In this document: in pieces, positions 1-12,579 of the stretch | How the letters are laid out: each line of letters starts with the position of its first letter | Numbering within the stretch: the first letter of the stretch is position 1 | Assembly: GCA_041392065.1 (NCBI GenBank) | Contig: JAWKMU010000002.1 | Coordinates: forward strand, 248,001 to 312,000 | From: CAJQLB01 sp041392065 | GTDB taxonomy: Bacteria > Bacteroidota > Bacteroidia > Flavobacteriales > Flavobacteriaceae | DNA length: 64,000 nt | Direction: 5' to 3' | Made by a program: the position numbers and the translations under genes | The notes under the pieces: generated by a model | The model's input: only the letters and a program-made list of their open reading frames with translations | Databases searched by the model: none | What the model was told of the DNA's origin: nothing

Positions 1-2993
1 GAACCAATATCATTTCCAGCACCAATATATTGTGCTCCGTTAAGTGTTGCAGCCCTTAAGGCTTCCATATTGGTCATTCCACCTTGCTCAAACATCCATA
101 GTTCCCAATGCGCTGCCAAACCCTGTAATTGACCATGAGCACCAAGATTTACTTTTACACCAACATCTGTAAGTGCTTTTGCAGTTTTTGAAGTGAGTAT
201 ATGTCCATTTTCATATTCTTCTTGAGGTACCATCGTGCGATGTCTTGATCTAGAATCTATAATTCCTCTTGGAAAATATTTGAGTAATTTTTCATTTTCC
301 CAAACATTAGTATTCTGATACCAATAATATTCGCCACTCATTCCAGCATAATTAACAACAAGAGTAGGAGTGTAGCCTGTGTTGCTATTTCCCCAAAGTG
401 TAGTTACATCTTTATACACAGGAGCAATTGGAATATTGTGTTCAACTCCAGTATGTCCATCCATAATCATGGTCATGTTATGATAAAATGTTGAACCACC
501 TTCTGGAACAACGAAAATGCCTTCTTCTCGAGCAGCTTGTAATATTTGTTGTCTTTGTTCACGACGAGGCTGATTATAACTTTTTACTGATAGCGCACCA
601 AAAGCTTTTGTACGTCTTATGGATGAACGAGCATCATCTAAACTATTGATGACGGCTTTAAAATCGCCATCAGCTCCATATAAAATATGTCCAGTTGAAT
701 AAAGTCTTGGCCCAACCATTCGTCCGCTTTTTAATAATTCTGATAGTGCAAATACAGTTTGAGTATTAGCCGAAGGATCATGAGATGTGGTTACTCCATA
801 GGCTAAGTTTGCATAGAATTGCCAATGTTTTTGTGTTGTTAAGCCATCTCTAAATCCTCCAATATGTGCATGAGCATCAACAATTCCTGGCATAATTGTT
901 TTTCCAGAAACGTCATATACTTTTGCGTTTGAAGGAATTGTAATTTCTGAGCTATTTCCTATGGATTGAATTTTATTTTGATTTATAACTATAGTTCCGT
1001 TTTCAATGACTTTATCACCATCCATAGTAATAATTCTAGCGTTTTTAAATGCAATGACTCCAGTTGGCTTATCAGTCTTTACCTCGAGATTAATTGTAGT
1101 AGTTGGCTGTGTTACAAGTTTAGTTTCAGATGAAGCATTTGCTGAAAAGTATTGATTTCCTAATGTCCAATGCAACGTTTTGCTATCGTTAGACCAATGC
1201 AGATTTATTCCTGCATCTTCAGTTAATTGAGTGACAGGAACAAAACTTGTTTTATCAGTTAAATCAATTGATGTTCCAGCTTGAGGCATTGGTGCCATGT
1301 AAACTTTAAATAAGTGTATAAAAGCAACCCATTTTCCGTCAGGACTTGGTAATAATCGGTTACCATGTGAAGATTTGATTATGGTTCTTTCATCATTTCC
1401 TGTTAAATCAATACTTTTTAATTCTTTTGTAATAGCTCCACCAAAAGTTCCTCCATTTTGGTACATCACACGTTTATCATCTTTTGAAAACATTGGCAAA
1501 TCACCTTGTCGAGTTAAAAATTGATTATTAGATCCGTTTGAATTTACAATGTAAAGTCCTGGATTTTTATCAAAAGTTCTACCTTGGTCGCCATTGCCTC
1601 CTTCTTTTCGATAAGTAATTTTTTTACCATCGTTAGAAAAAGAAGGATTTCTATAAATGCCTTTTTCTGAAGATATTTTAGTTGGAGTACCACCATTTGA
1701 AGATATAGTGTAAATGTTGCCAAGGTTTTCATCATTCCAAGTCACATAGACTATCTGACTACCATCATTAGAATATGAAGGTTCAAATTCAAAATCATTT
1801 CCACTAGTTAATCGTTTTGGTGTTCCGTTTGGTAAAGACATAGTATATAAATAACCAAGAGCGTTAAATACAATATTTTTACCATTAGGTGAGGTTTTTA
1901 CATCTCTAATAACTTTTGCTTTGAAAGTATCTGGAGCAACTGGTGTGTCAAACTCAACAGCCTTTGCAATTTTAATTTTTGTATTAACTTCAAATGGAAT
2001 GTTGGTAACTTGAAGTGTGTTTACATTAACTTTATTAATTTTTCCACCAGACCAAAATACAATGCTATCATCATTTGGTGTCCAAGAGAAGTTGCTATAC
2101 ACTCCAAATATTGCCCAAGCTTCTTGTTGATCTTTGTTAAGTCCATCAAAAATTGGCCATTCTTCACCAGTTTCAAGGTCATGAATAAATAATACAGTTT
2201 TTGTTCTAACACGTTTAATGAATGCTAACTTTTTACCATCATTAGATATTTGTGGTCTAGCAGCTCCACCTGGACCACCAGTTATACGTTCAGTTTTTCC
2301 AGTTTCAAGGTCATAACGATTAATCACATAAATTTGACTGTTTGGGTCTTTATTATATTGAAAAAAGCCTCCAGGATAAACATCTTCACTATAATATAAA
2401 TAACGACCATCTTTTGATATGCTTGGTTCGTTTACATCTTGTTGGTCGTTTTTTCTTGTAGTTAATTGAATGCCGCTTCCTCCAGAAATATGATACATCC
2501 ACATTTCACCAGCACCTAAAGAGCGAGTAGAAGAGAAGTGTTTTCTTGCAACAAGATAGTTTCCGTCTGGTGTCCAAACAGCATTATTAAGCAATCTGAA
2601 ATTTTCTTCTGTAATTTGTTTAGCATTGCTTCCATCAATATTCATAGTCCAAATGTTATCACCACCTCCAGCATCACTTGTAAATGAAATAGTTTTGCCA
2701 TCTGGACTAAAGCGTGGTTGAATTTCGAAAGCCAAACCAGTTCTTAAAGCAGTTGCTTTTCCACCATTTGAGTTCATGATGTAAATATCTCCAAGTAGAT
2801 CAAAAGCTATTTTAGAACCATCAGGACTAACGTCAACGTTCATCCATGTGCCTTCGTCAGTATTTAGGCTTACTTCTTTGAAATTCCAATTGCCTTCCGG
2901 ATTGGATACATCCCATTTTTTGTCTTTGTCTTGAGCTGTTAAATTAATTATTGAAGTTGTAAAGAGGGCAATAATTAAGTATTTGGACTTCAT
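1..2993 (-). CDS. Secreted TolB-propeller/amidohydrolase fusion protein (partial)
   Basis: The reading frame starts at ATG 2993 and runs off the left edge, so the C-terminus is missing. It begins with a signal peptide (MKSKYLIIALFTTSIINLTAQ). About 600 residues of WD40/PD40 (TolB-like) repeats follow, with many SPDG/SNDG turns such as PRFSPDGKTISF and PSYSNDGSQIVY. From about residue 640 an amidohydrolase domain begins (NARIITMDGDKVIENGTI), with the metal-binding His-x-His in GIVDAHAHIGG near residue 707 and a further metal-ligand candidate at DGHTGVEH. Known family: Bacteroidota amidohydrolases with an N-terminal TolB propeller, probably exported and acting on peptides or cyclic amides; the substrate cannot be told. 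The gene stands alone downstream of the rplT terminator. Domain calls are secure, the substrate is unknown. Confidence 0.88.
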   Translation of the reverse strand, partial: MKSKYLIIALFTTSIINLTAQDKDKKWDVSNPEGNWNFKEVSLNTDEGTWMNVDVSPDGSKIAFDLLGDIYIMNSNGGKATALRTGLAFEIQPRFSPDGKTISFTSDAGGGDNIWTMNIDGSNAKQITEENFRLLNNAVWTPDGNYLVARKHFSSTRSLGAGEMWMYHISGGSGIQLTTRKNDQQDVNEPSISKDGRYLYYSEDVYPGGFFQYNKDPNSQIYVINRYDLETGKTERITGGPGGAARPQISNDGKKLAFIKRVRTKTVLFIHDLETGEEWPIFDGLNKDQQEAWAIFGVYSNFSWTPNDDSIVFWSGGKINKVNVNTLQVTNIPFEVNTKIKIAKAVEFDTPVAPDTFKAKVIRDVKTSPNGKNIVFNALGYLYTMSLPNGTPKRLTSGNDFEFEPSYSNDGSQIVYVTWNDENLGNIYTISSNGGTPTKISSEKGIYRNPSFSNDGKKITYRKEGGNGDQGRTFDKNPGLYIVNSNGSNNQFLTRQGDLPMFSKDDKRVMYQNGGTFGGAITKELKSIDLTGNDERTIIKSSHGNRLLPSPDGKWVAFIHLFKVYMAPMPQAGTSIDLTDKTSFVPVTQLTEDAGINLHWSNDSKTLHWTLGNQYFSANASSETKLVTQPTTTINLEVKTDKPTGVIAFKNARIITMDGDKVIENGTIVINQNKIQSIGNSSEITIPSNAKVYDVSGKTIMPGIVDAHAHIGGFRDGLTTQKHWQFYANLAYGVTTSHDPSANTQTVFALSELLKSGRMVGPRLYSTGHILYGADGDFKAVINSLDDARSSIRRTKAFGALSVKSYNQPRREQRQQILQAAREEGIFVVPEGGSTFYHNMTMIMDGHTGVEHNIPIAPVYKDVTTLWGNSNTGYTPTLVVNYAGMSGEYYWYQNTNVWENEKLLKYFPRGIIDSRSRHRTMVPQEEYENGHILTSKTAKALTDVGVKVNLGAHGQLQGLAAHWELWMFEQGGMTNMEALRAATLNGAQYIGAGNDIG

Positions 2994-3054
2994 TTTTTTA
3001 TGGATTAAAAATTGAAGCAGAAAGATAACTATAATATCTGAAAATCTATGATAT

Positions 3055-3089
3055 AAAAAAATCCGACTCTAAAAAGAATCGGATTTTAA
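3055..3089 (-). terminator. Terminator of the thrS-infC-rpmI-rplT operon
   Basis: Inverted repeat AAATCCGA / TCGGATTT with an A-rich loop. It lies about 40 bases past the rplT stop, and a run of T follows the stem on the minus strand. Confidence 0.8.
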
Positions 3090-3125
3090 ATAAGCGAAAT
3101 GTTGTTATACTTTAGGCGAAACGCC

Positions 3126-3470
3126 TTATTTTACTTTATTTACAATTGCTTTAAAAGCTTCTGGGTCGTTCATAGCTAAATCAGCTAAAACTTTACGGTT
3201 TAAATCGATATTGTTAGCTTTTAATTTTCCCATTAATTGCGAATATGACAATCCGTGTTGTCTAGCTCCAGCGTTAATACGCATAATCCATAAAGCACGG
3301 AAAGTTCTTTTTTTGTTTCTACGGTCTCTGTACGAGTATTGCATCGCTTTTTCAACCGCATTTTTTGCTACTGTCCAAACGTTTTTACGACGTCCGAAGT
3401 AACCTTTTGCTTGCTTAAGAACCTTTTTTCTTCTGGCTCTTTTTGCAACTGAGTTTACTGATCTTGGCAT
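3126..3470 (-). CDS. rplT: 50S ribosomal protein L20
   Basis: A 114-residue protein that binds 23S rRNA domain II and is needed early in large-subunit assembly. It starts at the ATG giving MPRSVNSVAKRARRKK, the normal L20 N-terminus; an ATG 48 bases upstream is in frame but adds 16 residues unlike the family. The basic N-terminal arm and the conserved RRKNVWTVAKNAVEKA segment are present, and the length is normal. It is the last gene of the thrS-infC-rpmI-rplT operon, followed by a terminator. L20 represses this operon in other bacteria; no such site could be confirmed here. Confidence 0.97.
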   Translation of the reverse strand: MPRSVNSVAKRARRKKVLKQAKGYFGRRKNVWTVAKNAVEKAMQYSYRDRRNKKRTFRALWIMRINAGARQHGLSYSQLMGKLKANNIDLNRKVLADLAMNDPEAFKAIVNKVK

Positions 3471-3568
3471 TTTTTTAATTGTTTTTTGTAGTAGGCGGCA
3501 GATAATCTGCTCTTTCAAATTTGCCTAACTCCAGGGTTTATAATTTTATTTAACCGGTTAAATAAGTG

Positions 3569-3766
3569 TTACTTTAAACGTAACATCAATTTAACATTAT
3601 TCTCGTCAGCCTCATTTACAACTGTATCATGAGTTAACGCTAGCTTACGTTTTTTAGACTTCTTTGTTAAGATGTGGCTTTTAAACGCATGCTTTCTTTT
3701 GATTTTACCAGTACCAGTAAGTTTAAAACGTTTTTTGGCACTAGATTTTGTTTTCATTTTAGGCAT
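3569..3766 (-). CDS. rpmI: 50S ribosomal protein L35
   Basis: A 65-residue basic protein of the large ribosomal subunit. MPKMKTKSSAKKRFKLTGTG is the standard L35 opening, and the HAFKSHILTKKSKKRKR-like core is present. The length matches the family. It lies between infC and rplT in the classical order. Confidence 0.97.
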   Translation of the reverse strand: MPKMKTKSSAKKRFKLTGTGKIKRKHAFKSHILTKKSKKRKLALTHDTVVNEADENNVKLMLRLK

Positions 3767-3835
3767 TTTCTCCTTAATTTAATTACTTCTCGCTTACTAT
3801 CTTTATACACCGAAGCTTGTGCAAAGGTGAATATT

Positions 3836-4396
3836 TTATTTGCCTTTTTTTGGTGCGATAAACATAGTCATACGTTTACCTTCCAACTTTGGCATTTGTT
3901 CTACTTTTCCAAACTCTTCCAAATCTTGTGCTAAACGCAATAATAAGATTTGACCTTGTTCTTGGTATATGATTGAGCGTCCTTTAAAAAATACGAAGGC
4001 TTTAAGTTTTGCACCTTCTTTTAAGAACTTCTCTGCATGTTTCTTTTTAAATTCGTAATCGTGGTCATCAGTTTGAGGGCCAAAACGAATTTCTTTTATA
4101 ACAACTTTAGTAGCTTTAGCTTTTAAAGCTTTGTCACGTTTCTTTTGTTCATAAAGAAACTTTTTGTAATCCATTACCTTGCATACAGGAGGAACAGCGT
4201 TTGGTGATATTTCGACAAGATCTAAGCCTTGCTCTTCAGCTATATCAAGCGCATGTGTAATTTTGTAAATGCCTATTTCTACATTATCACCAACTAAACG
4301 AACTTCTGGCGAAGTGATTTTTTTGTTAATTCTGTGTTGATCCTCTTTTGTTGCTCTAAAATTTGAGCTTCTGCTTTTTTTTCTACGTATTGCTAT
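3836..4396 (-). CDS. infC: Translation initiation factor IF-3, non-AUG (ATA) start
   Basis: IF-3 binds the 30S subunit, prevents early 50S joining and checks the start codon. The first in-frame ATG (4174) lies inside the protein, at KVMDYKKFLYEQKK. The conserved N-terminal domain is coded upstream of it in the same open frame (HRINKKITSPEVRLVGDN, then EEQGLDLVEISPNAVPPVCK). That frame is closed by a TAA at 4409-4411, and no ATG, GTG or TTG precedes the conserved block. The best start is ATA at 4396 (ATA GCA ATA CGT, read as MAIRRKK), giving 186 residues; ATA 4390 or 4402 are alternatives. IF-3 genes with AUU/AUA-type starts are known and allow self-regulation, because IF-3 rejects such codons. 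The start lies 23 bases after the thrS stop. Confidence 0.93.
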   Translation of the reverse strand: MAIRRKKSRSSNFRATKEDQHRINKKITSPEVRLVGDNVEIGIYKITHALDIAEEQGLDLVEISPNAVPPVCKVMDYKKFLYEQKKRDKALKAKATKVVIKEIRFGPQTDDHDYEFKKKHAEKFLKEGAKLKAFVFFKGRSIIYQEQGQILLLRLAQDLEEFGKVEQMPKLEGKRMTMFIAPKKGK

Positions 4397-4419
4397 GGCT
4401 ATGTGGTTTTAATTAGACT

Positions 4420-6360
4420 TTAAAATTGTTTTAATGTTTTGTTTATTTCTTTTTTTATAAGATTCGAAAATTCTTCTACACTAATCGTGCCCAAATTTTC
4501 CCCTCCATGTTGCCTTACACTAACTTTGTTTTTGTTTTCTTCATTTTCACCAACAATGATCATATAAGGTATTTTTTGCACTTCTGCATCTCGTATCTTT
4601 TTACCCATTGTCTCACTCCTATTATCTACGAGGGCGCGAATTTCGTTATTTTCAAGCAAATTTAAAACTTTTTGAGCGTATTTTTCATATTTCTCACTAA
4701 TTGTTAAAATTATTACTTGATCTGGTATGAGCCATAAAGGGAAATTTCCAGCTGTGTGCTCCAGTAAAATAGCAACAAAACGCTCCATGCTACCAAAAGG
4801 AGCTCGATGAATCATAACAGGTCTATGTAGTTCATTATCACTGCCTTTATATGTTAGTTCGAAACGCTCAGGTAAATTATAATCCACTTGAATTGTACCA
4901 AGTTGCCATTGCCTACCTAAAGCATCTTTGACCATAAAGTCTAACTTTGGACCATAAAAAGCTGCTTCACCATATTCAATAACATAATCCAATCCTTTAT
5001 CAATAGTTGCATTTAAAATGGCTTGTTCGGCTTTTTCCCAATTTTCTTTGCTTCCAATATATTTATCTGGATTATCAGGATCTCTTAAAGATACTTGAGC
5101 CGTAAAGTTTTCAAACCCTAATGAACCAAAAACATATAATACTAGGTCTATTACATTTTTAAACTCCTGATCCAATTGATCTGGTGTGCAAAATAGATGA
5201 GCATCATCTTGAGTAAAACCCCTTACTCTTGTAAGTCCATGAAGCTCACCGCTTTGTTCATATCTATACACTGTTCCAAACTCAGCAAAACGTTTAGGTA
5301 AATCTTTATAAGACCATTGATTGTTGTTGTAAATTTCACAATGATGAGGGCAGTTCATAGGCTTTAATAAAAACTCTTCATCATCTTTGGGTGTTTTTAT
5401 AGGTTGAAAACTATCTTCTCCATATTTGGCATAATGTCCAGAAGTTACGTAAAGTTCTTTTTGCCCAATATGAGGAGTAACAACCATTTCATAACCAGCT
5501 TTTTGTTGGGCTTTTTTAAGAAAATCTTCTAATCTTGCTCTTAAAGCTGCACCTTTTGGAAGCCATAAAGGGAGTCCTTGACCGACTTTTTGAGAAAATG
5601 TAAAAAGCTCTAATTGTTTTCCTAATTTTCTATGGTCACGTTTTTTTGCTTCTTCAAGAAGTTCTAAATATTCGGTTAAATCTTTTTGTTTTGGGAATGA
5701 AATTCCATAAACTCTTGTAAGTTGTTTATTATTTTCATCTCCTCTCCAATAGGCACCAGCTACACTTAAAATTTTTACTGCTTTTATTATCCCAGTATTT
5801 GGTATATGACCTCCACGACATAAATCTGTAAAAGTAGAGTGGTCACAGAATGTAATTTCTCCGTCTTCAAGATTTTCAATTAACTCAACTTTGTAAGGGT
5901 TGTTTTGTTTTTTGTATAAGTTTAACGCATCTGCTTTAGAAACAGATTTCATTTTAAAATCATGTTTTCCTCTTGCAATTTCTAGCATTTTATCTTCTAT
6001 GGCTTTAAAATCTTTATCCGAAATAGAGTTTTCATCTAAATCAACATCGTAATAAAAACCATTTTCTATAGCTGGACCAATTGAAAGTTTAACTCCAGGA
6101 TAAAGTTCCTCCAATGCCTGAGCCAGAACATGCGAACTTGAATGCCAAAAAGCTTTTTTTCCGTTTTCGTCATTCCATGTATATAAAGTAAGATTTCCAT
6201 CATTCGTTAATGGAGTGTTAATTTCAATAATTGTATCATTGAATTTTGCTGAAATTACTTTGCGAGCTAATCCTTCGCTAATATCTTTAGCAACATCCAT
6301 TGCTGTAATTGTATCTTTATAACTACGAATACTACCATCAGGTAAGGTAATTTTTATCAT
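4420..6360 (-). CDS. thrS: Threonine--tRNA ligase
   Basis: Charges tRNA-Thr with threonine. The 646 residues carry, in order, an N-terminal TGS domain (MIKITLPDGS), the editing domain with HSSSH, the class II catalytic core (motif 2 near YRYEQSGELHGLTRVRGF, zinc-ligand Cys in LKPMNCPHHCE), and the C-terminal anticodon-binding domain. The start at MIKITLPDGS fits the family; an ATG 21 bases upstream would lie inside the initially transcribed region. First gene of the thrS-infC-rpmI-rplT operon, divergent from the rRNA operon, with its own promoter at 6379-6410. Confidence 0.97.
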   Translation of the reverse strand: MIKITLPDGSIRSYKDTITAMDVAKDISEGLARKVISAKFNDTIIEINTPLTNDGNLTLYTWNDENGKKAFWHSSSHVLAQALEELYPGVKLSIGPAIENGFYYDVDLDENSISDKDFKAIEDKMLEIARGKHDFKMKSVSKADALNLYKKQNNPYKVELIENLEDGEITFCDHSTFTDLCRGGHIPNTGIIKAVKILSVAGAYWRGDENNKQLTRVYGISFPKQKDLTEYLELLEEAKKRDHRKLGKQLELFTFSQKVGQGLPLWLPKGAALRARLEDFLKKAQQKAGYEMVVTPHIGQKELYVTSGHYAKYGEDSFQPIKTPKDDEEFLLKPMNCPHHCEIYNNNQWSYKDLPKRFAEFGTVYRYEQSGELHGLTRVRGFTQDDAHLFCTPDQLDQEFKNVIDLVLYVFGSLGFENFTAQVSLRDPDNPDKYIGSKENWEKAEQAILNATIDKGLDYVIEYGEAAFYGPKLDFMVKDALGRQWQLGTIQVDYNLPERFELTYKGSDNELHRPVMIHRAPFGSMERFVAILLEHTAGNFPLWLIPDQVIILTISEKYEKYAQKVLNLLENNEIRALVDNRSETMGKKIRDAEVQKIPYMIIVGENEENKNKVSVRQHGGENLGTISVEEFSNLIKKEINKTLKQF

Positions 6361-6378
6361 TCTAAAATAATTAGGAAG

Positions 6379-6410
6379 CAAAGATAATAGTATAATAATA
6401 GTCTTACAAT
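6379..6410 (-). promoter_or_regulatory. thrS: Bacteroidota-type promoter of thrS
   Basis: On the minus strand ATTG (6410-6407) is followed by a 20-base spacer and TATCTTTG (6386-6379), close to the Bacteroidota consensus TTTG-N19-21-TAnnTTTG. The expected transcript start is about 12 bases before the thrS ATG, so the leader is very short. Confidence 0.75.
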
Positions 6411-6504
6411 AGATATATTAAAGAAATTAATTTAAGAGTGTCACTTCTCTAACTACATGTTATTAAGGGTTTATAGAAAAACTTTAAAAAAGGATTAAAA
6501 AAAG

Positions 6505-6536
6505 TTTGTGTAATGAGGTAGATGGTTGTATGTTTG
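6505..6536 (+). promoter_or_regulatory. rRNA operon promoter P1
   Basis: TTTG at 6505-6508, a 20-base spacer, then TATGTTTG at 6529-6536: an exact match to the Bacteroidota sigma-A consensus. Confidence 0.85.
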
Positions 6537-6632
6537 CGCCCTCGAAACGGATAGATGTTTTGAGAGTTCATAATAGGATTTTGTTCAAAGGATTTAGGTA
6601 AAAAAATAATTCTAAAAAAAAGTTCAAAAAGT

Positions 6633-6664
6633 ATTGTGGGTAAAAAAAAAGGGTTTTATATTTG
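6633..6664 (+). promoter_or_regulatory. rRNA operon promoter P2
   Basis: ATTG at 6633-6636, a 20-base spacer, then TATATTTG at 6657-6664. Both promoters are followed by similar GCGCCC/GCACCC start regions, which suggests a duplicated promoter. Confidence 0.85.
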
Positions 6665-6721
6665 CACCCGCTTAAGGAGGAAAGTCTTTAAGGAAGAGAT
6701 AAAAAAGTTCATTTGACATAT

Positions 6722-6779
6722 TGATTGACAGCGTAAAGATATGAGTTGGAAACGGCTCATATCGATACAGAGAATAAAC
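6722..6779 (+). repeat. Upstream half of the 16S precursor processing stem
   Basis: TTGACAGCGT (6725-6734, extending to 6722) pairs with ACGCTGTTAA (8453-8462, extending to 8465). GAGAATAAAC (6770-6779) pairs with GTTTATTCTC (8442-8451). A local hairpin at 6738-6763 sits between the two helices. This is the arrangement expected for an RNase III-type pre-16S stem. Confidence 0.75.
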
Positions 6780-6840
6780 CATTTTGAGTACAAAGATATC
6801 CTTTGGTTGTTAAAGATATGGTCGAGAGACTAAAAATTTA

Positions 6841-8366
<1,526 letters not shown>

Positions 8367-8487
8367 AGAGACCTGTCTACTGAAGCAATTCGGTGCAAAG
8401 GCAAGGAAAACGACTAAAGGTAGTATTAAAGGAAAGAGATAGTTTATTCTCAACGCTGTTAATTATATTATAACTAAGAAAAAGTAG
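8367..8487 (+). other. 16S-tRNA-Ile spacer
   Basis: No gene. It carries the downstream halves of the pre-16S stem at 8442-8451 and 8453-8465. Confidence 0.7.
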
Positions 8488-8561
8488 AGTCTCATAGCTC
8501 AGCTGGTTAGAGCGCTACACTGATAATGTAGAGGTCGGCAGTTCGAGTCTGCCTGAGACTA
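8488..8561 (+). tRNA. tRNA-Ile (anticodon GAT)
   Basis: 74 bases. The acceptor AGTCTCA (8488-8494) pairs with TGAGACT (8554-8560). The D arm is GCTCAGCTGGTTAGAGC, the anticodon stem CTACA/TGTAG surrounds GAT at 8522-8524, and the T arm contains GTTCGAGTC. CCA is not encoded. It is in the usual place after 16S. Confidence 0.97.
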
Positions 8562-8599
8562 CTAATTTTTAAAAAGGAAATTCTAGAGGTTAGCTAACC

Positions 8600-8640
8600 G
8601 TTTTAGTTACTGTTAACTGATAACTGTTAACTAATCACTA
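8600..8640 (+). repeat. Short GTTAAC-based repeats between the tRNAs
   Basis: AACTGTTAACT-like units occur twice in a row with flanking TTAGTTA/TAACTAA ends, able to fold into a weak hairpin. This is probably spacer or processing structure in the rRNA transcript. Confidence 0.45.
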
Positions 8641-8646
8641 AAAATG

Positions 8647-8720
8647 GGGGATTAGCTCAGCTGGCTAGAGCGCCTGCCTTGCACGCAGGAGGTCATCGGT
8701 TCGACTCCGATATTCTCCAC
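8647..8720 (+). tRNA. tRNA-Ala (anticodon TGC)
   Basis: 74 bases. The acceptor GGGGGAT (8647-8653) pairs with ATTCTCC (8713-8719) through two G-U pairs. The anticodon stem is CCTGC/GCAGG around TGC, and the T arm contains GGTTCGACTCC. CCA is not encoded. The Ile-Ala pair between 16S and 23S is the standard order. Confidence 0.97.
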
Positions 8721-8726
8721 GAATAA

Positions 8727-8759
8727 TTGATAATTGTCAATTGATAATTGTCAATTGAG
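8727..8759 (+). repeat. 14-base tandem repeat in the tRNA-Ala/23S spacer
   Basis: ATTGATAATTGTCA occurs twice exactly (8727-8740 and 8741-8754), followed by a partial third unit ATTGA. Each unit is partly self-complementary. Confidence 0.8.
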
Positions 8760-8767
8760 AAAGTTCA

Positions 8768-8785
8768 TTGACATATTGAAAAAGA
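8768..8785 (+). repeat. Upstream half of the 23S precursor processing stem
   Basis: TTGACATATTGAAAAAGA pairs with TCTTTTTCAATATGTTAA at 11784-11801, 18 pairs with one G-U, flanking the whole 23S gene. It overlaps the GTTCATTGACATATTG element shared with the 16S leader. Confidence 0.8.
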
Positions 8786-8904
8786 TACATGAAATTCTTA
8801 CTTTTAAAAGTAAGAAACAATTAGATAGAAAATATTTAATAGAATCAAAATAGTTATTGCGAGCTAGCAATAATAAATGTAACTCATTAAAAAAGCAAAA
8901 AGTA

Positions 8905-11720
<2,816 letters not shown>

Positions 11721-11783
11721 TACGCCTGTTTTTTTTAGAGTGCATTATAATTTTGTGTTATGTGTTATAGACGAATTATCGTC

Positions 11784-11801
11784 TCTTTTTCAATATGTTA
11801 A
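11784..11801 (+). repeat. Downstream half of the 23S precursor processing stem
   Basis: Complement of 8768-8785; together they close a helix around 23S. Confidence 0.8.
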
Positions 11802-11838
11802 AATATTAGTGCCTGATGTTAACTGTCAGGACAAAAGC

Positions 11839-11948
11839 TTAGGGTGGTTATAGCGATGGGGCTCACCCCTTACCATTCCGAACAGGGAAGTTAAGCCCAT
11901 TTGCGCCGATGGTACTGCTGTCTGTGGGAGAGTAGGTCACCGCCTTTT
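11839..11948 (+). rRNA. rrf: 5S ribosomal RNA
   Basis: Helix I pairs GGTGGT (11843-11848) with ACCGCC (11939-11944). The typical core CCATTCCGAACAGGGAAGTT and GGGAGAGTAGGTCACCGCC are present. The ends are approximate. Confidence 0.95.
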
Positions 11949-11951
11949 TTG

Positions 11952-11987
11952 AACCCTTCATTTTACAAAAATGAAGGGTTTTTTTAT
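11952..11987 (+). terminator. rRNA operon terminator
   Basis: AACCCTTCAT / ATGAAGGGTT hairpin with a short A-rich loop followed by seven T, directly after 5S. Confidence 0.92.
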
Positions 11988-12072
11988 GCTCTCTTTTGTG
12001 TAAGGAAATGCTCTACTTAAGACTAAAAGTGTGTTAGTTTTTTAATAGCGACTATTTTTTTATTTTTAGACT

Positions 12073-12579
12073 ATGAATATTATAATCGAATCATCAATAA
12101 ATACATTGAATAAATCAAAAAAGCTTTTAGAATCTCTATCAAATGATGATTTAAGTGACCACACAATTCCTCCATATTATTCATGCATAGGCTCACATAT
12201 TCGACATATTTTAGATTTTTATGATTGTATTTTTGAAGGCATTGCATCTGAAAAAGTAAATTTGATTCATAGGAATAGGGATGAACGCATCCATAGTGAT
12301 TGTGATTATGCAGTATTGAATGTTAATCGTATTATAGCAAAATTGGAAAGTATAAACCATGTGTGCTTGGATACAATTTATACTGTAACGGATGACTTAG
12401 GATTAGGTGAAGTAAGTATAGATTACTCACTAGGTGCCATTTTTGCCCAAGCCAATAGCCATGCTATACATCACTATGCCATTATTAATTATATTTTAGA
12501 CCGATTGGAAATAACAATACAGGATGAGACTTTTGGCTATAATCCTACAACTCCAAAACCAGAAATTAATTTGAGTTAG
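12073..12579 (+). CDS. DinB-like domain protein
   Basis: A 168-residue protein predicted to be a four-helix bundle of the DinB/YfiT-like superfamily, which binds a divalent metal through three histidines. The candidates are visible: GSHIRHILDFYD near residue 47 and HAIHHYA near residue 137. Members act as thiol-dependent transferases or hydrolases; the substrate is unknown here. It is a single gene after the rRNA operon, convergent with the next gene and overlapping its 3' end by 14 bases, so no terminator fits between them. Confidence 0.8.
   Translation: MNIIIESSINTLNKSKKLLESLSNDDLSDHTIPPYYSCIGSHIRHILDFYDCIFEGIASEKVNLIHRNRDERIHSDCDYAVLNVNRIIAKLESINHVCLDTIYTVTDDLGLGEVSIDYSLGAIFAQANSHAIHHYAIINYILDRLEITIQDETFGYNPTTPKPEINLS

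Larger units (their letters stand above)
6387..6840 (+). other. rRNA operon leader and promoter region, no protein gene
   Basis: This stretch separates divergent thrS and the 16S gene. It holds two tandem promoters, a GC-richer hairpin (GATATGAG 6738-6745 with CTCATATC 6756-6763), and the upstream halves of the 16S precursor stem. It also contains GTTCATTTGACATATTG at 6708-6724, which recurs almost unchanged before 23S. Confidence 0.8.

Noticed and set aside
3674..3934. 86-codon open frame on the plus strand
   Set aside because: It is the antisense of rpmI and infC, both of which are certain genes.
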